Part shown: positions 1 through 5,449 of the stretch, piece after piece
Numbering within the stretch: the first letter of the stretch is position 1
Layout: each line of letters opens with the position of its first letter
Assembly (NCBI GenBank): GCA_031363915.1
Contig: JANLVI010000004.1
Span: 1 to 12,176, forward strand
Source: JANLVI01 sp031363915
GTDB taxonomy: Bacteria; Vulcanimicrobiota; Vulcanimicrobiia; Vulcanimicrobiales; Vulcanimicrobiaceae
DNA length: 12,176 nt
Direction: 5' to 3'
Program-made: the position numbers and the translations under genes
Notes under the pieces: model-generated
What the model saw: only the letters and a program-made list of their open reading frames with translations
The model's database searches: none
Told to the model about the DNA's origin: nothing

Positions 1-33
1 CCGGGTTTTGGGCTTACTGCCCAATCTTCCCGG
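1..33. repeat. nested inverted repeat at the left edge
   Basis: CCGGG (1-5) can pair with CCCGG (29-33), and inside it GGGC (10-13) pairs with GCCC (19-22). The element may continue beyond the window edge. The rest of 34-145 shows no convincing reading frame on either strand. It is probably intergenic DNA downstream of rplL, where rpoB commonly follows in other bacteria, but no rpoB sequence is visible here. Confidence 0.35.
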
Positions 34-140
34 CCGTGCTTCCGCGGTTTAGCTGCGAGCACGACATCGCTTCCAGCGCGAGCGTCGGCGGTTCATCTTC
101 CCAACGCTGATGCGGTGTTGTCCTGATCTGTACGCACGGG

Positions 141-175
141 AAACAAAAACGCCACGCATCGCTGCGTGGCGTTTT
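141..175 (-). terminator. rplL intrinsic terminator
   Basis: A perfect hairpin with a 13-bp stem: AAAACGCCACGCA (146-158) pairs with TGCGTGGCGTTTT (163-175) around a TCGC loop. Read on the minus strand it is followed by a T-rich run (complement of 141-149). It lies 20 bp after the rplL stop and should end the rplJ-rplL transcript. The stem is symmetric with T-runs on both sides, so it could also act in the plus direction. Confidence 0.9.
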
Positions 176-195
176 CGATTCCGGGTGAAGCGAAA

Positions 196-570
196 TTACT
201 TGATTTCGACTTTCGCGCCGGCTTCTTCGATTTTGGTTTTGATCTGCGTGGCTTCGTCTTTGGTGATGCCCGTTTTGATCGCCTTGGGAGCGGATTCGAC
301 GAACGCCTTCGCTTCGGTCAGACCGAGCGAGGTGACTTCGCGAACGGCCTTGATGACCTTGATCTTCTCGGCGCCGATTTCGGTGAGAACCACGTCGAAT
401 TCGGTCTGCTCGGCTGCCGGTGCAGCCGCGCCGCCGCCGCCGGCGGGAGCCGCAGCAGCGGCCGGAGCAGCGGCGCTGACGCCGTACTTCTCTTCGAGGG
501 TCTTGACGAGGTCGGCGAGTTCGAGGACGGTGAGTTTATCGATTTGATCGATGAGTTCGGCAACGGCCAT
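196..570 (-). CDS. rplL: 50S ribosomal protein L7/L12
   Basis: This is the acidic stalk protein that recruits and activates translational GTPases; multiple copies bind the C-terminal region of L10. The 124-aa length is normal. The N-terminal dimerisation helices (about 1-30, with ELIDQIDKLTVLELADLVK) are followed by an Ala/Pro/Gly-rich hinge (about 32-54). The globular C-terminal domain contains the family signature KIKVIKAVREVTSLGLTEAK and ends in AGAKVEIK. The ATG start is preceded by AGGAG (580-584) at 9-nt spacing. This SD lies just before the rplJ stop, with 18 bp between the genes, so the pair is co-transcribed and probably translationally coupled. The function assignment is secure. Confidence 0.98.
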   Translation of the reverse strand: MAVAELIDQIDKLTVLELADLVKTLEEKYGVSAAAPAAAAAPAGGGGAAAPAAEQTEFDVVLTEIGAEKIKVIKAVREVTSLGLTEAKAFVESAPKAIKTGITKDEATQIKTKIEEAGAKVEIK

Positions 571-588
571 GATACGAGTCTCCTAGAT

Positions 589-1122
589 TTATGCTGCGAC
601 TTCCGCGGCAGCTTTTTGCTCGCGGATCGCATTGAGTGCGCGGACGAGGCCGCTTTGATTGCCGGACAGCACGTACACGAGGCCGAACAACGGACTCTTG
701 AGCGAACCGACGAGTTTGGCGAGCAGCTCGATTTTCGGCGGGAGCGCGGCAAGCGCGTTGACCTGCTTCGTATCGACGAGCACGCCGTCGATCCAAGCTG
801 CTTTGATCTTCACCGCTGCGTTGGCATCGGCGAATGTTTTGAGGGCTTTGGCAGGCGCGACGGGATCTTCGCCTGCGAACACGACGCCGATCGGACCGGC
901 GAGCGTCGATTCGAGTGCTTTGGCGAGTTCGTCGCCGGCAGCAATCGAGAAGAGCGTGTTCTTGACGACGGAATACGTCGTCCCGTCTTTGCGCAGTTCC
1001 GTGCGCAGCTTCGTGATGTCTTCGACGGTCAGCCCGGCGTAGTTCGTGAAGAACAAGTTCTTCGAACCGGCCAGCTTCGCGCGGAGTTCATCGATCGTCG
1101 CTTGTTTTTTGGCGGTGGGCAT
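589..1122 (-). CDS. rplJ: 50S ribosomal protein L10
   Basis: L10 binds 23S rRNA at the base of the L7/L12 stalk and anchors the L7/L12 dimers through its C-terminal helix. The 177-aa product has the family N-terminus (MPTAKKQATIDELRAKL), the LFFTNYAGLTVEDITKLR segment and the SVVKNTLFSIA segment, and ends in an Ala-rich helix expected to bind L12. The open frame extends upstream to about 1206, but the start at 1122 is preferred: it gives the canonical N-terminus, and the upstream extension would run through a structured leader. The SD is only a GA-rich GAGAGAG run. In many bacteria L10 (with L12) represses its own mRNA through the leader. In this genome the gene is not adjacent to rplA. Confidence 0.97.
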   Translation of the reverse strand: MPTAKKQATIDELRAKLAGSKNLFFTNYAGLTVEDITKLRTELRKDGTTYSVVKNTLFSIAAGDELAKALESTLAGPIGVVFAGEDPVAPAKALKTFADANAAVKIKAAWIDGVLVDTKQVNALAALPPKIELLAKLVGSLKSPLFGLVYVLSGNQSGLVRALNAIREQKAAAEVAA

Positions 1123-1245
1123 CGACTCTCTCGTTTCTGATATGAAAAACGCCTCCGCAAACGTGCGAGGCGCGAGAGTCATCCGGTTGCCTGTTGAGAG
1201 GAACACCGGGGGAGTCGACGCATCCTCGATAGGTGCCGGATTATT
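1123..1245 (-). promoter_or_regulatory. rplJ leader with candidate L10 autoregulatory structure
   Basis: Read on the minus strand, this leader holds three nested pairings. An arm at 1209-1183 pairs CCGGT with ACCGG and, inside that, TGTT with AACA. GACTCTC (1180-1174) is exactly complementary to GAGAGTC (1130-1124), which overlaps the GA-rich SD just before the ATG. Between these two strands lies a terminator-like hairpin (1172-1150). AATAAT at 1245-1240 is a possible -10 box with no good -35. The SD-masking helix is seen in the sequence. That L10 binds here is inferred from the known L10-leader mechanism, not from a recognised consensus. Confidence 0.55.
1145..1172 (-). terminator. terminator-like hairpin inside the rplJ leader
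   Basis: On the minus strand CGCCTCGC pairs with GCGGAGGCG (one bulged base) around ACGTTT, followed directly by TTTTT. It lies only 22 nt before the rplJ start, so it cannot simply end an upstream gene. It is more likely an attenuator, or the folded arm of the L10 leader. Confidence 0.55.
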
Positions 1246-1256
1246 CCGAACATTAA

Positions 1257-1270
1257 CCGCCGTGAGGCGG
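1257..1270. repeat. small hairpin in the rplJ/GNAT divergent spacer
   Basis: CCGCC (1257-1261) pairs with GGCGG (1266-1270) around GTGA. It sits between the divergently read rplJ and the acetyltransferase gene. No role is apparent, but an operator or a 5' RNA hairpin is possible. Confidence 0.3.
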
Positions 1271-1328
1271 ACCTACGGTCATTGGAGCCAACGGTAATTA
1301 AATCACAGAGACAGGCTGGCGGTCAAGC

Positions 1329-2099
1329 GTGACCACCATGGATGCGATGCGCGCGGAGCGCTGCGAGGCCGGCCTGTGGGCCGCCTACGCTCGCAATATC
1401 GCGACGAGCGCGGATACGCAGGACACTGGGGCGATCGCGGTTGCCGGCGGCTTTGCCATTTGCCTTCAGGGTACGTTTCTCGAATACGCCATCGGGATCG
1501 GAGCCGTGCGACGGCTCGATGAGACGGATTTGGGGGCGGTGGAGGCGTTCTACACTCGTCGCGGGCTCCTGGCGCGGGTCGAGCTTCACGAAGACGTCGC
1601 GACCCGCGACGCCCGCTTACTCGAGTCTGCCGGGTATCGGCCCGAATTGACCTTGGAGGTCTACGAGGCCGAGATCGGTCCGATCGATGTCACGCCTCCG
1701 GCTGGCCTGACGGTCGAGAAAACGGAGAACCGGGTCGACTGGGCCGAGGTCCTCGTCGAGGCAAGTGAGGGGACGGACCGCGCTCGTATCACGCGCTCGG
1801 TCCAGGTCAACGCCCACGCGGCCGTTCTGTACGCCGTCTCTGCCGACGGTCAAATGGTGGGCGGCGGGGCGGTCTCGACGTTTGAGGATGGCGCGCTACT
1901 TTTCAGCGGCGGCGTGCTCCCTGCGTTCCGTTCGCGCGGCGCACACCAAGCGCTGATCAGCTCGCGTCTTGCGTATGCTCGCTCGCGCGGCAGTAGTTTT
2001 GCCGTCTTGAAAACGACCCCGGATTCTCCCGCCGCGGCAAGCGCACTCGCGTGCGGCTTCGTACGCACGCACACGCGCATTCGCATGCGCAAAGCGTGA
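1329..2099 (+). CDS. GNAT-family N-acetyltransferase
   Basis: Predicted acetyl-CoA-dependent acyltransferase of 256 aa; the substrate is unknown. The C-terminal half carries the GNAT core: a beta strand (GALLFSGGVLP, about 188-198) leading into the acetyl-CoA pyrophosphate loop and helix (FRSRGAHQALISSRLAYA, 200-217), then FAVLKTTPDSPAAASALACGF. The N-terminal half (about 45-118) looks like the degenerate GNAT-like half found in two-domain members (EAFYTRRGL..., LLESAGYRPELTLEVYEAEI). The start may be GTG 1329, with a weak GGCGG upstream at about 6 nt, or ATG 1338 three codons later. The gene is divergent from rplJ and heads a short plus-strand group; its stop overlaps the start of the next gene. 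Confidence 0.85.
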   Translation: MTTMDAMRAERCEAGLWAAYARNIATSADTQDTGAIAVAGGFAICLQGTFLEYAIGIGAVRRLDETDLGAVEAFYTRRGLLARVELHEDVATRDARLLESAGYRPELTLEVYEAEIGPIDVTPPAGLTVEKTENRVDWAEVLVEASEGTDRARITRSVQVNAHAAVLYAVSADGQMVGGGAVSTFEDGALLFSGGVLPAFRSRGAHQALISSRLAYARSRGSSFAVLKTTPDSPAAASALACGFVRTHTRIRMRKA

Positions 2100-2692
2100 T
2101 CGCAGCGATTCCCCCACTCGCCCGCGTGATGGCGGCCAAACTCGCCGCGCATTTGGATGTTCCGCGCGACGCCGAATCGCTCTCTGCAGCGTTCACGCCG
2201 GCAATCGCCGCGATGGATGTGGCGGATCGCGTGTACCGTGAATCGATCGAGACGATCCTCGAAGCGGCTCCCGCGCGCGCGGTTCTCGAAACGATGGCCG
2301 CCTATCGACATCAGGTCGGCCTCATTCGCGATGCGGCCGCAACGGAAATTCGCGCACTCTTCGAACGCGCCGGAAGAACGTACGGCGATTACGATCCGCT
2401 CGATCCGTACACACCATCGACGAGCGGTCTCGCTCACGTCGATGGCGTGCGCGTTGCCGACCTCGGGGATCGTGCGCGAGCCGACGTCGCGCGCTTGCGC
2501 GGCGAAGCAAACGCGCGCATCGCACCCCATATCGGCGCGAACGGCGCTGGGATCGTCGCAGAAAAGAAACGCCGCATGACGGCGTTCAAAGGCGCCCTTC
2601 ATGCCGTCGTCGTGCCGATCGTCGGCGGCAGCGCACAAGCGGTCTCACCGGTCATCGACGACCTTGCCGCGCTCGCCGACGGATTTTACTGA
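2096..2692 (+). CDS. hypothetical protein, coupled to the GNAT gene
   Basis: I do not recognise this 198-aa protein. It starts at a GTG that overlaps the TGA of the acetyltransferase gene (GTGA, 2096-2099), a usual sign of translational coupling; an ATG at 2129 is an alternative. The protein is soluble and mostly helical by composition, with no signal peptide or clear membrane segment. A Pro/Asp/Tyr-rich stretch (DYDPLDPYTPSTSG, about 98-111) separates a helical N-terminal half from a C-terminal half containing GEANARIAPHIGANGAG. Codon use and GC resemble the neighbours, supporting a real gene. It may work with the acetyltransferase, but only the linkage suggests this. Confidence 0.65.
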   Translation: MIAAIPPLARVMAAKLAAHLDVPRDAESLSAAFTPAIAAMDVADRVYRESIETILEAAPARAVLETMAAYRHQVGLIRDAAATEIRALFERAGRTYGDYDPLDPYTPSTSGLAHVDGVRVADLGDRARADVARLRGEANARIAPHIGANGAGIVAEKKRRMTAFKGALHAVVVPIVGGSAQAVSPVIDDLAALADGFY

Positions 2693-2695
2693 AGC

Positions 2696-2951
2696 ATGAC
2701 GCTGCACAGCGTCGGTTTGAGTGAAAATGATGTGGTCGACGCCGTGGCAACTTTCTTAACACAGCAAAAGTGGTCGGTGACCCAAGCGCTTCGAACGACG
2801 GAACAAGGCGTCGATCTGATCGCAAAGCGCGGCCTTTCCGGACAGTCGCACTCACCGCGCGCGCATCGAAGCGGTTCGATACGCGCTGGAGCAGCTCGGC
2901 ATATCAGCGTTTCTCGTCGGTCCGGATTTGACCGTCGAGCAACTCTTTTAA
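2696..2951 (+). pseudogene. endonuclease-like gene, centre deleted and frameshifted
   Basis: The first 45 codons from ATG 2696 read like the start of a PD-(D/E)XK (Mrr-like) nuclease domain: ENDVVDAVATFLTQQKW..., then TTEQGVDLIAKR, with the GVDLIA motif supplying the usual first acidic residue. At about 2830 this frame loses sense. From 2832 the +1 frame gives AFPDSRTHRARIEAVRYALE, continuing to GPDLTVEQLF and a TAA at 2949-2951. That is the typical C-terminal part of such domains (HR...L..LGI..F.V). The middle part that should carry the E-x-K catalytic residues is absent, so I infer an internal deletion that also shifted the frame. The gene begins 3 bp after the preceding stop, so it was probably once part of that operon. 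The exact family is uncertain. Confidence 0.6.
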
Positions 2952-3004
2952 CCAAACCAAAGGGATGTTTCGGGTGAGAATTTTGTATCCGGTATCCCAA
3001 ATAC

Positions 3005-3033
3005 TTGACGGGACTCCGCGACGCCGATACCGT
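3005..3033 (+). promoter_or_regulatory. predicted gntR promoter
   Basis: TTGACG (3005-3010) lies exactly 17 bp upstream of TACCGT (3028-3033). A start site 7 nt after the -10 box would fall at about 3040, the A of the predicted ATG, implying a leaderless mRNA. Several GTAT/ATAC half-sites (2985, 2992, 3001, 3027, 3038) resemble halves of the palindrome in front of gcl, so autoregulation is possible. Confidence 0.5.
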
Positions 3034-3039
3034 TAGCGT

Positions 3040-3732
3040 ATGGCGTCCCAATCGAAGCAGGCAAACCAGCTCGGCGGCCTTCGCGGTCGGGTCGAGCGCC
3101 CGCGTTCGCTACGGGATCAGGTCTACGATCGGCTCCGCTCGGCGATCTTCTCTGGTGACCTTGCCGCGGGCGCCCCGATCATTGAGGCGGAGATCGCAGC
3201 GACCCTCGGTGCGAGTCGCACGCCGGTACGTGAAGCACTCCGCCGACTCGAATCCGAGGGCATGCTCGAACCACGCGGTGCGCGCGGCAGCATCGTGCGC
3301 GAACTCAAGCGCGATGAGGTCGAATGCATCTTCGAGATTCGCGAAGCGCTCGAAGCGCTGGCCGCGCGGCGGGCGGCTCGTCGGATGAGCGCAAAAGATG
3401 CACGCGGCCTCGAAAGCCTCATCGCGCAAATGCGCGTGCACGCGGCCGATGCGGGCGAAATGGAACGCCTGGATACCGAGTTTCACGATCGCATTCTTGC
3501 GCTTGCCGACGGCACCCGTCTCAAACGGATGCTCGGCGATTTACGCGCAGACATCTTGCCGTGGCGCTTCATCGCACTTGCGACGCTCGATCGGCGCACC
3601 GCAACGGTCGACGAACATTCCGCAATGCTCGCTGCGATGCGCGGTAAAAACGAAGACGAGATCGCTCTTGCAACGACCGCGCACATTCACAATACCAAGT
3701 CCGCGGTCCTCGCGACCGACGCGCAGACCTAA
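3040..3732 (+). CDS. GntR-family (FCD) transcriptional regulator
   Basis: DNA-binding regulator of 230 aa, in the usual size range. The N-terminal winged helix (about 22-88) has PRSLRDQVYDRLRSAIFSGD, then the recognition region LGASRTPVREALRRLESEGM and the wing (RGARGSIV). The all-helical FCD effector domain (about 95-225) keeps the usual metal-site residues: D145 and H149 (LDTEFH), H193 (DEHSAM) and H215 (TAHIHN). Such domains commonly sense a small carboxylate. It faces gcl-hyi-garR and overlaps garR at the stop codons, so it most likely controls that operon through the palindrome at 7240-7255; glyoxylate or a related acid as ligand is inference. No SD precedes the ATG. The family is certain, the target is inferred. 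Confidence 0.93.
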   Translation: MASQSKQANQLGGLRGRVERPRSLRDQVYDRLRSAIFSGDLAAGAPIIEAEIAATLGASRTPVREALRRLESEGMLEPRGARGSIVRELKRDEVECIFEIREALEALAARRAARRMSAKDARGLESLIAQMRVHAADAGEMERLDTEFHDRILALADGTRLKRMLGDLRADILPWRFIALATLDRRTATVDEHSAMLAAMRGKNEDEIALATTAHIHNTKSAVLATDAQT

Positions 3733-4631
3733 GCCTTCGCGGGTTCTTTTGCTTGCGCCACTTCGTGCGCAGCGAGCATTTCAAGAGCGCGCACCATCGC
3801 CGAATGATCCCAGCCGGCGCCGCCGTTTGCGACGCAGGCATTGAAGAGTTCTTGAGCGGTTGCCGTATTCGGCAGCGAAACGCCGATCGCACGCGCGCTT
3901 TGGAGCGCGAGGTTGAGATCTTTTTGATGCAACGCGATGCGGAAACCGGGATCGAACGTGCGATCGATCATGCGCTGACCGTGCACTTCGAGGATACGTG
4001 AGGCGGCAAACCCACCCATGAGCGCGGCGCGTACTTTGTTCGGATCGGCGCCCGATTTCGATGCGAAGAGTAGCGCTTCGCCGACTGCCTCGATATTGAG
4101 CGCTACGATGATTTGGTTCGCGACCTTCGTCGTTTGACCGTCGCCGTTAGCGCCGATGAGTGTGATGTTTTTGCCCATCAGTTCGAAGAGCGGTTTGACT
4201 TTGTCGAACGCCTCTTCCGGACCGCCGACCATGATCGTGAGCGATGCCGCTTTCGCACCGACTTCGCCGCCGGAGACAGGCGCATCGAAGTAGAGGCAAC
4301 CAAGATCGTTGATTTTCTTGGCGAAGCTTTTGGTCTCGGTCGGTGAGATCGAGCTCATGTCGATGACGATCTTGCCCGGGGTGAGCCCTTCGGCAACGCC
4401 GTCTGCACCGAAGAGCACCGCTGCAACGTCGGGCGTGTCCGGCAACATCGTGATGATGATGTCGCTCTTTTGGGCGACGTCTTTGCTCGATGCGCATACG
4501 ACACCGCCAGCGGCGATGAGATCTTGCGGCACGTGCGATCGCGTGTGCAGAAAGAGCTTGTGACCGGCGGCCTGCAGATGGGCCGCCATCGGCTTGCCCA
4601 TGATCCCAAGTCCGATAAATCCAATATTCAA
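3729..4631 (-). CDS. garR: 2-hydroxy-3-oxopropionate (tartronate semialdehyde) reductase
   Basis: Reduces tartronate semialdehyde to D-glycerate with NAD(P)H. The 300-aa product is a beta-hydroxyacid dehydrogenase. It has the Rossmann dinucleotide motif GLGIMG (7-12), the substrate-binding signature DAPVSGG (116-122), the catalytic Lys169 in GQTTKVANQIIVALN, and KDLNLAL (237-243). The start is TTG at 4629-4631, supported by an AGGAG (4641-4645) 9 nt upstream and by the canonical MNIGFIGLGIMG N-terminus. It lies 12 bp after hyi, and its SD overlaps the hyi stop. Its TAG overlaps the TAA of the convergent gntR by 3 bases within a 4-base shared window (3729-3732). glxR would be an equally acceptable name. 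The C-terminal tail after about 285 is Ala/Lys/Glu-rich and not conserved. Confidence 0.94.
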   Translation of the reverse strand: MNIGFIGLGIMGKPMAAHLQAAGHKLFLHTRSHVPQDLIAAGGVVCASSKDVAQKSDIIITMLPDTPDVAAVLFGADGVAEGLTPGKIVIDMSSISPTETKSFAKKINDLGCLYFDAPVSGGEVGAKAASLTIMVGGPEEAFDKVKPLFELMGKNITLIGANGDGQTTKVANQIIVALNIEAVGEALLFASKSGADPNKVRAALMGGFAASRILEVHGQRMIDRTFDPGFRIALHQKDLNLALQSARAIGVSLPNTATAQELFNACVANGGAGWDHSAMVRALEMLAAHEVAQAKEPAKA

Positions 4632-4643
4632 AACGAAGCGCTC

Positions 4644-5441
4644 CTAGACGCTGGTTGGTGCGGCGATACCGTAAGACTTCGCCCAACCCAAGCCTTCTCC
4701 AGTTCCACTCGCCGGAATGTATTCGCAACCGATCCAGCCCGCATAGCCCGCAGCATCGAGCACGTCGAAGACGAACGGGTAGTTGATCTCACCGCTGCCG
4801 GGTTCGTGGCGCCCGGGGTTGTCGGCGAGCTGCACGTGTCCGATGCGCGCGACGTTCGCGCGAATCGTTGCCGCAAGTTCGCCTTCCATGCGCTGCATGT
4901 GATAGATGTCGTACTGGAACGCGAGGTTTAGCGAAGCGACCGCGTCGATCGTTCGGAATGCGTGATCGGAGCGTGAGAGAAAGAATCCCGGCACGTCGTA
5001 CGTATTGATCGCCTCGATCACCAGGAGGATGCCCGCGCGTTCGAGTTCGCCCGACGCGTATTTGAGATTCGCAACGAACGTAGACTGCGCGGATTCGACG
5101 CTGAGGGACTCAGGGCGTTTGCCGGCCAGGCAGTTGATTCGTTTGCAATCGAGCGCCTTGGCGTACCCGATTGCCGTCACAACGCCGCTGCGGAACTCTT
5201 CCTCGCGACCGGGGATGCACGCGATACCGCGCTCGTTTGCGGCCCAATCACCGGCGGGAAGATTGAAGAGCACTTGTTCGAGTTTACCAGCGCGCAGTCG
5301 CGATGCGATTTCTTCGGCTTCGAACGCGTACGGAAAGAGAAACTCGACGCCGCGAAATCCGGCGGCAGCGGCGGCGGGGATCCGGTCGAGCATCTCGAGT
5401 TCCGTGAAGAGCATCGAAAGGTTGGCGGCAAATTTCGGCAT
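4644..5441 (-). CDS. hyi: hydroxypyruvate isomerase
   Basis: Interconverts hydroxypyruvate and tartronate semialdehyde; a TIM-barrel, metal-dependent xylose-isomerase-like enzyme of 265 aa (the E. coli protein is about 258). Expected metal and catalytic residues are visible: Glu143 (VIEAINTYDVPGFF), Asp178 (FQYDIYHMQRMEGEL), Gln204 (GHVQLADNPGRHEPGSGEIN) and Glu240 (IGCEYIP). The N-terminus MPKFAANLSMLFTE is typical, so the ATG at 5441 is chosen although the frame is open further upstream inside gcl. An AAGGA SD overlaps the gcl stop, and the two genes are 8 bp apart. It is the second gene of a compact gcl-hyi-garR operon. Confidence 0.94.
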   Translation of the reverse strand: MPKFAANLSMLFTELEMLDRIPAAAAAGFRGVEFLFPYAFEAEEIASRLRAGKLEQVLFNLPAGDWAANERGIACIPGREEEFRSGVVTAIGYAKALDCKRINCLAGKRPESLSVESAQSTFVANLKYASGELERAGILLVIEAINTYDVPGFFLSRSDHAFRTIDAVASLNLAFQYDIYHMQRMEGELAATIRANVARIGHVQLADNPGRHEPGSGEINYPFVFDVLDAAGYAGWIGCEYIPASGTGEGLGWAKSYGIAAPTSV

Positions 5442-5449
5442 CGGCGTCC

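Noticed and set aside
166..1140. Long plus-strand open frame opposite rplL and rplJ
   Set aside because: It is antisense to two certain ribosomal protein genes; the composition (Asp/Phe/Gly/Arg-rich) is what the opposite strand of these genes gives in a GC-rich genome.
2050..2100. Run of CGCACGCACACGCG-like sequence suggesting a repeat
   Set aside because: It is coding sequence for the Arg/His/Thr-rich tail of the acetyltransferase; no regular unit is kept.
1850..2638. 262-codon minus-strand open frame
   Set aside because: It overlaps the acetyltransferase, whose GNAT motifs are clear, and the coupled gene after it; the product is Arg/Cys-rich shadow sequence.
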